A program made the position numbers and the translations under genes. The notes under the pieces are model-generated. The model was given only the letters and a program-made list of their open reading frames with translations, did no database searches and was not told the origin of the DNA. 59,436 bases of DNA from Psychromarinibacter sediminicola (GTDB lineage: Bacteria > Pseudomonadota > Alphaproteobacteria > Rhodobacterales > Rhodobacteraceae): assembly GCF_029168335.1 (NCBI RefSeq), contig NZ_JARGYC010000027.1, positions 1-59,436 of the forward strand. The letters are read 5' to 3'. Shown piece after piece: positions 9,442 through 18,600 of the stretch; position 1 is the first letter of the stretch; every line of letters begins with the position of its first letter.

Positions 9442-9604
9442 CTGTCCGGCCGTCCTCTGTCTCCCTTGCGGAATCCTAGGCGGACGCGGGACGGGATGTA
9501 TAGCGGCCGGCCGCGCGCCGCGCGCCGCTGTGGGCCGGGCGCAACGCGCAAGCGGTCCCGAAAACCGCCTGCAGGCGCCTTGCAAGGCGCTTGCCGCCGG
9601 CGCG

Positions 9605-11077
9605 TCAGGCGCCCGGCGGCTTCTTGCCCAGATGCTTGCGCAGGCGCGACGGCGTGGATTTCTTGCGGTCCTTGTAGGGGTTCTGCTCGGACTGCGAGCG
9701 CATCCACAGCCGGATCGGCGTGCCCGGCATGTCGAAGTCGTCGCGCAGCCCGTTCACCAGATAGCGCGTGTAGCTCGCCGGCAGCTTGTCGGGATGCGAG
9801 CACATCACCACGAAGCCCGGCGGCCGGGTCTTGGCCTGGGTCATGTAGCGCAGCCGGATGCGGCGGCCGCCCGGCGCGGGCGGCGGATGGGCGGCGGTCA
9901 TGTCGGCGAGCCAGCGGTTGAGACGGGCGGTCGGCACCCGGCGGTTCCAGACCTCGTGCGCCTTGACGACGGCGTCCTGCAGCCGGTCGAGCCCGCGCCC
10001 CGTCAGCGCCGAGACCGTCACCAGCGGCGCGCCGCGCAGCTGCGGCAGCAGGCGTTCGAACGCCTCCTTCAGGTCGCGCAGCTTGCCCTGCCGGTCGGTC
10101 TCGGCGTCCCATTTGTTGACGGCGACGACGACCGCCCGGCCCTCGCGCTCGGCCAGGTCGGCGATGCGCAGGTCCTGCTGTTCGAAGGGAATCGCGGCGT
10201 CGAGCAGCACCACGACCACCTCGGCGAATTTCACCGCGCGCAGCCCGTCGGCGACGGAGAGCTTTTCGACCTTGTCCTGCACCCTGGCCTTCTTGCGCAT
10301 CCCGGCGGTGTCGAAGATCCGGGTCGGCGTGCCGCCCCAGTCGAACGAGACCGATATCGCGTCGCGGGTGATGCCGGCCTCCGGCCCGGTCAGCAGGCGA
10401 TCCTCGCCGATCAGCGCGTTGATCAGGGTGGACTTGCCGGCATTGGGGCGGCCCACGACCGCGACCTGCAGCGGGCGCTGCGGCGTGGGCGCGCGGTAGG
10501 CGGGAAGATCCGCGTCGGTCTCGGCATCGACGGTCAGGTCGGTGACGGGCTCTTCGGGTTCTTCGGCGGCGGCGCGGGCGGCGTAGGCGTCGGCCAGCGG
10601 CGTCAGCACATGGAACAGGTCGCCCAGCCCCTCGCCATGTTCGGCCGACAAGGGCAGCGGCTCGCCCAGGCCCAGCTCCCACGCCTCCAGCACGCCGGCC
10701 TCGGCCGCCGTGCCCTCGGCCTTGTTGGCGGCGAGGATCACGTGGGCGTTCTTGCGGCGCAGGATCTCGGCGAAGACGCGGTCGTCGGGCAGGATGCCGG
10801 CGCGGGCATCCACGACGAACAGGCAGATATCGGCCATCTCGACGGCGCGCTCGGTCAGCCGCCGCATCCGCGCCGGCAGGCTGTCGTCGCGCGCGTCCTC
10901 CAGCCCCGCCGTGTCGATCACCGTGAAGCGCAGATCGCCCAGCCGCGCCTCGCCCTCGCGCAGGTCGCGGGTGACGCCGGGCTGGTCGTCGACCAGGGCG
11001 AGGCGCTTGCCGACGAGGCGGTTGAAGAGCGTCGACTTGCCCACATTGGGGCGGCCGACGATGGCGAGGGTGAACAT
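9605..11077 (-). CDS. der: ribosome biogenesis GTPase Der (EngA)
   Basis: 490 residues with two successive GTPase domains, each with its own P-loop: GRPNVGKS (residues 8-15) and GRPNAGKS (about 211-218), DTAG motifs in both domains and NKxD-type motifs (NKAE, NKWD). A C-terminal KH-like domain and a basic tail (RLRKHLGKK) follow. Der assists maturation of the 50S subunit. It is the last of a yfgM-like, bamB, der gene set on this strand, a common alphaproteobacterial arrangement. The gap to bamB holds a three-palindrome array. Confidence 0.97.
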   Translation of the reverse strand: MFTLAIVGRPNVGKSTLFNRLVGKRLALVDDQPGVTRDLREGEARLGDLRFTVIDTAGLEDARDDSLPARMRRLTERAVEMADICLFVVDARAGILPDDRVFAEILRRKNAHVILAANKAEGTAAEAGVLEAWELGLGEPLPLSAEHGEGLGDLFHVLTPLADAYAARAAAEEPEEPVTDLTVDAETDADLPAYRAPTPQRPLQVAVVGRPNAGKSTLINALIGEDRLLTGPEAGITRDAISVSFDWGGTPTRIFDTAGMRKKARVQDKVEKLSVADGLRAVKFAEVVVVLLDAAIPFEQQDLRIADLAEREGRAVVVAVNKWDAETDRQGKLRDLKEAFERLLPQLRGAPLVTVSALTGRGLDRLQDAVVKAHEVWNRRVPTARLNRWLADMTAAHPPPAPGGRRIRLRYMTQAKTRPPGFVVMCSHPDKLPASYTRYLVNGLRDDFDMPGTPIRLWMRSQSEQNPYKDRKKSTPSRLRKHLGKKPPGA

Positions 11078-11113
11078 CTGCGTCCCCAGTTCTGAGCATC
11101 GCGCCGGAATAGC

Positions 11114-11191
11114 CAGATTTTTCTAGAAAAATCTGCCCCGGCAAAATCTTCTGGAAGATTTTGCGCGGGCAGGATCTTCTAGAAGATCCTG
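11114..11191. repeat. array of three 22-bp palindromes at 28-bp period
   Basis: Three palindromes of identical length (22 bp) separated by two 6-bp GC spacers (CCCCGG, CGCGGG): 11114-11135 with arm CAGATTTTTCT, 11142-11163 with arm CAAAATCTTC and a TG centre, and 11170-11191 with arm CAGGATCTTCT. The first and third are perfect. The arms differ between copies but stay self-complementary, which indicates selection for hairpin structure rather than sequence. They lie within the presumed bamB-der transcript and could act in RNA processing, attenuation or protein binding. Confidence 0.85.
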
Positions 11192-11234
11192 CTGCCCGGC
11201 GGTCGGAAGGCTCGCTCCATAAAGGAAAACGCGG

Positions 11235-12560
11235 TCAACGGAAAGCGTGAAGCTGGCCGTTCTCGCTGACGACATACATCGTGCCGCCGGCCACCGAGAT
11301 GTTCGACGCCGCGCCGCCGGGGATGTCGATCGCCTGGCGCAGCGCGCCGGAGGCCGGGTCGAAGGCGCGCAGCTTGCCGTCGTCGGAAGCGACCCAGAGC
11401 TGGCCGCCGGCCAGGACCGGGCCGAAATAGGCGTAGATCGACTTGCGGCGCTTGACGCGGTTCGCCTTGAAATAGGGCAGCTCCTGCGACCAGATCACCT
11501 GCCCCGTCGCGGCGTCGAGCCGGATCAGCTCCGCCTGGTCGGACACCAGAAAGACCGACCCGCCCGCGACCCAGACCGGCCCGTAGGCGCCGTCCTCGGC
11601 GGTCCAGATGCGCTCGCCCGATTCCAGGTCGAGCGCCACGGCACGGCCGGACTGGTTGCCGGTGTACAGCACCCCGTCCGAGACGACCGGATCGGCGACG
11701 ATGTCGGTGATGTTGGCATAGGCCGCGCCCTTGCGCCCGCCCGAGACGGTCGCGCCCCAAACGCGCACGCCGCCCTGGCGCAGCGCGGCGATCAACTCGC
11801 CGCTGGCGAAGGGGAAGATCGCGTATTTGTCGGTGACGGCCGGCCCGGCGCCGCCGATCATGCCCGAGACCGAGGGCGTGCCCTGCACCCGCCAGCGCAC
11901 GCGGCCGGTCGCGGTGTCGATGGCCCAGGCGACGTTGTCGCGCGAAATGACGTAAAGCAGCCCGCCCACGACCGTGGGGCTGGCCGTGGCCGGGGCGTCG
12001 AGATTCTGCACCCAGATCTCGGCGCCGGTGGCCGGATCGAGCGCGTGGACCTCGCCGAAGCCGGTGGTCACGAACACCTTGCCGCCGCCGAAGGCGATGC
12101 CGCCGCCCGAGGCGTCGCCCTCACGGTCGCTCTCCGGCACCAGGCTGCGGGTCCAGAGCCTTTCGCCCGAGGTCGAGGTGGCGGCGGCCATCGACCGGCT
12201 GTCCAGGGTAAAGACGCGGCCCGCGGCCACGATGGGATCGGCGGTGATGCGGTGCTTGCGGCTGTTGCCGTCACCGATATCGGCCGACCAGATGCGGCTG
12301 GGCTGCGGCGAGAGCGCGGCATGCGGGATGCTGTGCGACGGATTGCCAGCCCGGTGGGTCCAGGACGCGACCGAGACCGGCGCGGGCGCGCTGAAGGCGC
12401 GGTCGACCGGGGCCTCCGGTTCGGACTGCGCGGCCTCGCCCACCGTCGCCCCGGACCGGATGTCGAGCCGTTCCCCCGGCAGGATCGTCTCGCGTTCGCC
12501 GCAGGCCGCCAGCAGGACGCCCAGTCCCGCGGCCAGCCCGATCGTTCTGGTCATCTGCAC
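11235..12560 (-). CDS. bamB: outer membrane assembly lipoprotein BamB-like (PQQ beta-propeller)
   Basis: 441 residues. The N-terminus is a lipoprotein signal with lipobox LLAAC (Cys20). The rest is repeated PQQ-like beta-propeller blades (for example RVFTLDSRSMAAATSTSGERLW, VHALDPATGAEIW, VAWAIDTATGRVRW, AVALDLESGERIW, LIRLDAATGQVIW). BamB is an accessory lipoprotein of the BAM outer-membrane insertion machine. The ATG at 12560 or the in-frame ATG at 12554 could be the start. The position between a yfgM-like gene and der supports the assignment. Confidence 0.88.
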   Translation of the reverse strand: MQMTRTIGLAAGLGVLLAACGERETILPGERLDIRSGATVGEAAQSEPEAPVDRAFSAPAPVSVASWTHRAGNPSHSIPHAALSPQPSRIWSADIGDGNSRKHRITADPIVAAGRVFTLDSRSMAAATSTSGERLWTRSLVPESDREGDASGGGIAFGGGKVFVTTGFGEVHALDPATGAEIWVQNLDAPATASPTVVGGLLYVISRDNVAWAIDTATGRVRWRVQGTPSVSGMIGGAGPAVTDKYAIFPFASGELIAALRQGGVRVWGATVSGGRKGAAYANITDIVADPVVSDGVLYTGNQSGRAVALDLESGERIWTAEDGAYGPVWVAGGSVFLVSDQAELIRLDAATGQVIWSQELPYFKANRVKRRKSIYAYFGPVLAGGQLWVASDDGKLRAFDPASGALRQAIDIPGGAASNISVAGGTMYVVSENGQLHAFR

Positions 12561-12658
12561 GGCTCGCGTCTCCTCGCATTCTCCGGGCGCCCCGTTCGGT
12601 CGGGCCCCGTTTATCGTTCGGCCGGCGAAGATCGTCGCCCCCAGCCGCCGCGCTTGCG

Positions 12659-13312
12659 TTACGCCGCGTCCGGCTCGCCACCCAGCGCCAAGATCAACCG
12701 ATTTGCCCTTTGGCGCAAGGCCCCCGTCGCCTCGGTGTCCTCGACAAGCGACCGCAGGCGGGACAGCGCGGCTTCGCGGTCACCCTGCTCGATCTCGGCC
12801 AGGGCGATCTGCTCTTCCGCCAGCACGCGGAACGCGGCGCCCGGCGTGGTCAGCGGCGCGAGCGCATCGATTCGCTCCTGCGGCGGCATCTCGGACGTCA
12901 TCAGCATGACCCGCTTCAGCGTGGCCATCTGCCGGTAGACCGGGTCCAGCTCGGCATTCTCCTCGACCGCGCGCAGCGCCTCGGCGGCCGCGGCCGGATC
13001 GCCGGCGGCCAGCGCCTCGGCCCCGGCGAGCATCTCGACGACGGCCTGCGCGCCGTCGCCGGTCTCGATCTCGGCCAGCGCCTCGTGACGGGCCGCGGCG
13101 TCCTCGGCGTCGAGCGCGGCGAGGATCCGGTCGCCCTGGGCCTGCGCCTCGGCGCGCTGCTGCGCCTTGGAATACTCGCGCCAGGCCGCGCCCCCGACGA
13201 TCAGCAGAACGACGACCAGCGCGATCCAGCCGTATTTTCTGAAATAGCCGAACAGCCGGTCGCGGCGGACGGCCTCGGAGACCTCTTCGATGAAACTGTC
13301 GCTGTCGTGCAC
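12659..13312 (-). CDS. YfgM-like membrane-anchored tetratricopeptide protein
   Basis: 217 residues from a GTG start at 13312 (VHDSDSFIEEVSEAVRRDRL). A single transmembrane helix spans about residues 28-43 (GWIALVVVLLIVGGAAW) with a short cytoplasmic N-terminus; an Ala/Glu-rich helical TPR-like domain follows, ending RLILALGGEPDAA. This matches the YfgM/TPR_21 family, ancillary to the SecYEG translocon and periplasmic chaperones. Position upstream of bamB and der agrees with that family's conserved context. A longer frame to 15436 is an antisense shadow of the efflux adaptor gene. Confidence 0.82.
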   Translation of the reverse strand: MHDSDSFIEEVSEAVRRDRLFGYFRKYGWIALVVVLLIVGGAAWREYSKAQQRAEAQAQGDRILAALDAEDAAARHEALAEIETGDGAQAVVEMLAGAEALAAGDPAAAAEALRAVEENAELDPVYRQMATLKRVMLMTSEMPPQERIDALAPLTTPGAAFRVLAEEQIALAEIEQGDREAALSRLRSLVEDTEATGALRQRANRLILALGGEPDAA

Positions 13313-13452
13313 GCGCCTGTCGCCCCCCTGCCGGTTCGCGCCGCTTTTACACGCCGTATGCGCCGGTGCAAAGGGGTCAGCGCGGGGCGCTTGCGCCCAC
13401 CGGCCCACAGCGCTTTGAAGGCGCCTTGCGCCGCGTTGCAGAAAAGAGTAAT

Positions 13453-13470
13453 CTGAACCGAACGGTTTAG
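13453..13470. promoter_or_regulatory. candidate repressor operator dyad upstream of RND operon
   Basis: Near-palindrome CTGAACCG-AA-CGGTTTAG, with seven of eight arm positions complementary. It lies about 86-103 bp upstream of the adaptor ATG in a short AT-richer stretch ending TAATAAAC. The AACCG..CGGTT core resembles TetR-family operators often found before efflux operons. No TetR-type gene is in the window. Confidence 0.4.
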
Positions 13471-13555
13471 CGTAATAAACATGCCCGGTTGCCTTCGCGG
13501 TGCCGGGCGATTGCCTATATGGGCAACGGAACAGGTCATTCGTCAGGGGTCGCGC

Positions 13556-15664
13556 ATGCGCATCATGTCCCTTCTCGTCGCAGCGCTCGTAATGGTTTCG
13601 CTGTATCTCGTGATCTTCCAGCGCGAGGAGATCATCGCCTTCGCGGCCGGAGAGCCCGCCGGTGCGGACTCCGCCGAGTCGGACGACGCCGCGGCCGCGG
13701 AGGACGAAAGCGCCCCGCCGTCCGAGGCGCAGGGCGCGGACGGCGCCGTCCCGGTCGTCGTGCTGCCGTCTAAGGCGGAGCCGATCGAGCAGGTCGTGCT
13801 GGTGCGCGGCCGGACCGAGGCGATCCGCCAGGTCGAGGTGATGGCCGAGACCAACGGCACCGTCGTGTCCGAGCCGCTGCGCAAGGGCGCCTTCGTCGAG
13901 AAAGGCGACGTGCTGTGCGAGATCGACCCGGGCACCCGGCTGGTGACGCTCGACGAGGCCGAGGGGCGGCTGGCGGAGGCGCGGGCGAACCTGCCCGCCG
14001 CCCGCGCCCGCCTGTCCGAGGCCGAGGCCGCGCTGCCCGCGGCCGAGGCGGCGATCGCCGAGGCGAAGGCGCGGGTGCCCGAGGCCAAGGCGCGCCTGGC
14101 CGAGGCGGAGGCGAGCGTGCCGACGGCCGAGGCGGCGCTGGCCGAGGCGCTGGCGCAGGTGCCGACCGCCGAGGCGCGGCTGCAGGAGGCGCGGGCCAGC
14201 GTGCCCACTGCCGAAGCGCGGCTGAGCGAGGCGCTGTCCAGCATCCCGGCCGCCGAGGCGCGGCTGTCCGAGGCGCGGGCCAGCGTGCCCACCGCCGAGG
14301 CGCGGCTGAAGGAGGCCGAAGCGAACGTCCCGGCCGCGGAGGCACGGCTGCAGGAGGCGAAGGCCGGCGTCCCGGCCGCCGAGGCGAACCTGGCGCAGGC
14401 GCGGGCCGGCGTCCCGGCCGCGGAGGCGGCCGTGGAGGAGATGCGCGCCCGGGTGGAAGAGGCCGAGATCAACCTCAACGCCGCCTCGCAGCTTTCCGAC
14501 AGCGGCTTCGGCTCGCAAACCCGTCTGGCCGCGGCCAAGGCGGCGCACGAGGCCGCGAAGGCCGGCCTGCAGAACGCGCTGTCGCAGCTCGAAGGGGCCA
14601 AGGCGGCTGTGCAGAACGCGCTGTCGGTCCTGGAAGGCGCGCGGGCCGCGGTCGCGACCGCCCGCGGCCAGGTGGAAAGCGCCCGGGCCTCCGTCTCCGC
14701 CGCCAAGGGCCAGGTCGAAAGCGCCAAGGCCGCCGTCGAGAGCGCCAAGCAGCAGGTCGAGAGTGCCAAGGCCGCTGTGCAGTCCGCCAAGGGCCAGGTC
14801 GAGAGCGCCAAGGCGTCCGTCCAGTCCGCCAAGGGCCAGGTGGAGGGCGCCAAGGCGGCCGTGCAATCCGCCAAGGGCCAGGTGGAAAGCGCCAAGGCCG
14901 CCGTGCAATCCGCCAAGAGCGGCGTCGAGTCGGCGCGGGTCGGCGTGATCTCGGCCGAGAGCAACCTGGAGGGCGCGAAGGCCGCCGTCGAGACCGCGAA
15001 ATCCGGCGTCGAGAGCGCCATGGCCGGCATCCAGAGCGCGGAGGCGGCCGTCGCCTCGGCCGAGAAGGAAATCGAGCGGCTGACGATCACCGCCCCCTTC
15101 GCGGGGCTGCTGGAGACCGACACCGCCGAGCTGGGCAGCCTGCTGAATTCGCAGATGGGCGGCCTCTGCGCCACCGTGATCCAGCTCGACCCGATCAAGC
15201 TGGTGGGGTTCGTGCCCGAAGCGCAGGTGGACAAGGTCGAGCAGGGCGCGCGCGCCGGCGCGCGGCTGGCCTCCGGCGGGCGGCAGGTGGTGGGCGAGGT
15301 GACGTTCCTGTCGCGCTCGGCCGATCCGTCGACGCGCACCTTCCGGGTGGAGATCGAGGTGCCGAACCCGGAACTGGAGATCCGCGACGGCCAGACCGCC
15401 GAGATCGTGATCCAGTCCGATACCCAGGTCGCGCATCTGGTGCCGCAGAGCGCGCTGACGCTGGATGACGAGGGCGTGCTGGGCCTGCGCGTCGTCGAGG
15501 CGGGCAACACCGTGGGCTTCCGCCCGGTCGAGGTGCTGCGCGACACCCGCGACGGCATGTATGTCTCCGGTCTGGGCGAGGAGGCCGACGTCATCGTCGT
15601 CGGCCAGGAATTCGTGACCGAGGGCGTCCGCGTGTCGCCCAGCATCCGGGAGACCGGCGAATGA
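13556..15664 (+). CDS. RND efflux periplasmic adaptor (HlyD/MFP family) with very long repeat coiled-coil
   Basis: 702 residues from the ATG at 13556 (AGGGG six bases upstream). An N-terminal membrane anchor (about 4-21) and an acidic linker lead into a lipoyl/barrel half (about 65-130). Residues about 135-312 are tandem 14-residue repeats of the type VPTAEARLQEARAS, then a turn (LSDSGFGSQT, 313-322). The return arm (about 323-508) uses a different 14-residue repeat, GQVESAKAAVQSAK. The second barrel half follows (TAPFAGLLETDTAELGSLL, 512-530). The adaptor bridges the inner-membrane pump and a TolC-type outer-membrane channel. Typical RND adaptors are about 380 residues; here each hairpin arm is about 175-185 residues. 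The stop overlaps the pump start (ATGA), so the two genes are coupled. Confidence 0.92.
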   Translation: MRIMSLLVAALVMVSLYLVIFQREEIIAFAAGEPAGADSAESDDAAAAEDESAPPSEAQGADGAVPVVVLPSKAEPIEQVVLVRGRTEAIRQVEVMAETNGTVVSEPLRKGAFVEKGDVLCEIDPGTRLVTLDEAEGRLAEARANLPAARARLSEAEAALPAAEAAIAEAKARVPEAKARLAEAEASVPTAEAALAEALAQVPTAEARLQEARASVPTAEARLSEALSSIPAAEARLSEARASVPTAEARLKEAEANVPAAEARLQEAKAGVPAAEANLAQARAGVPAAEAAVEEMRARVEEAEINLNAASQLSDSGFGSQTRLAAAKAAHEAAKAGLQNALSQLEGAKAAVQNALSVLEGARAAVATARGQVESARASVSAAKGQVESAKAAVESAKQQVESAKAAVQSAKGQVESAKASVQSAKGQVEGAKAAVQSAKGQVESAKAAVQSAKSGVESARVGVISAESNLEGAKAAVETAKSGVESAMAGIQSAEAAVASAEKEIERLTITAPFAGLLETDTAELGSLLNSQMGGLCATVIQLDPIKLVGFVPEAQVDKVEQGARAGARLASGGRQVVGEVTFLSRSADPSTRTFRVEIEVPNPELEIRDGQTAEIVIQSDTQVAHLVPQSALTLDDEGVLGLRVVEAGNTVGFRPVEVLRDTRDGMYVSGLGEEADVIVVGQEFVTEGVRVSPSIRETGE

Positions 15665-18600
15665 GCAGCGAGCAAATCACCGGCGGGCCGATGACCGGCA
15701 TCGTCAGCTGGGCGGCGAGCCGCGCCCGCATGGTGATCGCGTTCATCGTCCTGTCGATCGGGGCGGGGGCGCTGGCCTATGCCACCCTGCCCAAGGAGGG
15801 CGAGCCGGATATCGAGATCCCGGCGATCTTCATCTCGGTCCCCTTCCCCGGCATCTCGGCGGAGGACAGCGAGAAGCTGCTGATCAAGCCGATGGAGACG
15901 CAGCTCGCCGATCTCGACGGGCTGGATTCGATGTCGTCGACCGCGGCCGAAGGCTATGCCGGCGTCGCGCTGGAGTTCGAGTTCGGCTGGGACAAGACCA
16001 AGACGCTGGCCGACGTGCGCGACGCGATGAACACCGCCGAGGCCGAGTTCCCAAACGGCGCCGAGCAGTATTCGATCAACGAGATCAACTTCTCGGAATT
16101 CCCCATCGTCATCGTCAACCTCACCGGCGCGGTGCCGGAGCGCACGCTGTTGCGCGTGGCCAACGACCTGCAGGAGCGGATCGAGGCGCTCGACCCGGTG
16201 CTCGAGGCGCCGCTGGCCGGCCACCGCGAGGAGATGGTCGAAGTTGTGATCGACCCGCTGCGGCTGGAGGCCTACAACGTCACCGCGGGCGAGTTGATCA
16301 ACGCGGTCAGCAACAACAACCTGCTGATCGCCGCCGGCGAGGTGGAGACGGACACGGGCACCTTCTCGGTCAAGATCCCCGCCTCGCTGCAAAGCCAGCA
16401 GGACGTCTACGACATCAAGATCGTCGGCGACGGCGACCGCTCGGTCACGCTGGGCGAGCTGGCCGATATCCGGCTGACCTTCGAGGACCGGACCGGCACG
16501 GCGCGGTTCAACGGCGAGCCGACGGTGGCGCTGCAGGTGGTCAAGAAGAAGGGCTACAACCTGATCGACACCGCCGAGCTGGTGAAGCGCGAAGTGGCGG
16601 CGGCGCAGGAGACCTGGCCCGAGGAGCTGCGGGCGGCGATCGAGGTCGGCACGTCGAACGACCAGAGCTTCACCGTCGCCTCGATGGTCAGCCAGCTGGA
16701 AGGCTCGGTGCTGACGGCCATCGCGCTTGTCATGATCGTGGTGCTGGCGTCGCTCGGTATCCGGTCCGCCCTGCTGGTGGGCTTCGCGATCCCGACCTCG
16801 TTCCTGCTGTGCTTCGTGCTGCTGGCGGTGATGGACGTGACGGTGTCCAACATCGTGATGTTCGGCCTGATCCTGGCCGTCGGGATGCTGGTGGACGGGG
16901 CCATCGTGGTCGTCGAATACGCCGACAAGCGCATCCAGGAGGGCACCGGCCCGATGCATGCCTATGTCGAGGCGGCGCAGCGGATGTTCTGGCCGATCGT
17001 CGCCTCGACGGCCACGACGCTCTGCGCCTTCCTGCCGATGCTGTTCTGGCCGGGCGTGGCGGGCGAATTCATGGGCATGCTGCCGGTCACGCTGATCTTC
17101 GTGCTGTCCGCCTCGCTGATCGTGGCGCTGGTCTACCTGCCGATCATGGGCGGCGTGGCCGGCCGCATCAGCCGCAAGTTCGACCGGACGAGCGACGCGC
17201 TGCGGCGGCTGCTGCCGTGGTGGATTCTGCGGGCGGTGCTGGTGCTGCCGGCGGCGTATCTCGTCTTCATCGGCGCGATGCAGGTGCTGAACTCCGAGTA
17301 CCTGTTCGCGCCGCTGGACATGGCGAACCCGATCCCGGGGGCCTGGGCGGTGCTGCCGGGGGCGGTGCTGTTCCTGCTGGGCACGATCCTGACCGGGATC
17401 ACCATGCACTCGGTAAAGATCGAGCGGACGGCCCGCAAGGTGCGCTCGGGCCACCGGCACACGCTGTTCGGCTGGTTCATAAAGGGCATCGCGGGCAACC
17501 CGATCATGCCGCTCGTCACCATCGGGGCGGTGCTGTTCTTCGTGGTGTCGGTGTTCTCCTATTACGGCGAGAACAACCTGGGCGTCGACTTCTTCGCCGA
17601 GACCGAGCCGGAGCAGGCCATCGTCTATGTCCGGGCACGGGGCAACCTGTCGCTTCAGGAAAAGGACGACCTGCTGCGCGAGGTGGAGAACGTGGTGCTG
17701 GGCGTGCCGGGCGTCGCCAACGTCTTTGCCTTCGCCGGCGAGGGCGGGCTGGACACCAATACCGGCGGCGCGCAGGGGCCGCGGGATTCCGTCGGGCAGG
17801 TGCAGCTCGAACTGACGCGCTGGGAGGATCGGCCGCGCGAACAGGGCGAGGATTTTCTGGGCGTCGTCGAGACGGAGAGCGTCGCGGACGAGTACGACGG
17901 CGACTATATCCTGGCCGAGATCGAGCGCCGGCTGGCGGGCCTCCCGGGCATCAAGACCGAGATCCTGAACCTCAGCCGCGGCCCGGCCTCGGCCAAGCCG
18001 GTTCACCTGCGGTTGACCGGCGAGAACCTGGCCGAGCTGGAGCGCGCGGCCAACACGGTCACGGAGACGTTCGAGGGAACGGCCGGGCTGATCGACGTCG
18101 AGAACACGACCCCCCTGCCCGGCATCGACTGGGAGATCGACGTGGATGTCGAGGCCGCCGGCCGCTATGGCGCCGACGTGGCGACCATCGGCGGCATGGT
18201 GCAGCTGGTCACCCGCGGCCTGCTGCTCGACACGATGCGGGTGCCGTCCTCGGACGAGGAGATCGACATCCGCGTGCGGTTCCCGGAAAAGGACCGGCTG
18301 CTGTCGACGCTGGAGACGCTGAAGGTGCGCACCGCAGACGGGCTGATCCCGCTGTCGAACTTCCTGACGCTGAAGCCCGTCGAGAAGCTGGAGCAGATCG
18401 ACCGGGTGAACCAGAAGCGGTATTACGACGTGAAGGCTGCGGTGGCAGAGGGAATGACCGCGCTGAAGGTCTCGGACGCGGGCGCCGCGGAGGACGAGGC
18501 GCGCATCGCGGCCTATGTCCGCCCGCTCGACGAAGACGGCGCGGCGCGCGCCGCCGACCTGACGCTGGCCGATGGCCGGCGCTTCGACGTGGTGGCTTTC

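Noticed and set aside
8437-9585. longer second desaturase starting at 9585
   Set aside because: The extra 48 residues are basic and Pro-rich with no desaturase similarity; the GTG at 9441 gives a family-like N-terminus.
11114-11191. CRISPR-like array (28-bp periodic repeats)
   Set aside because: Units are palindromes with 6-bp spacers, differ in sequence between copies, and number only three; no cas genes nearby.
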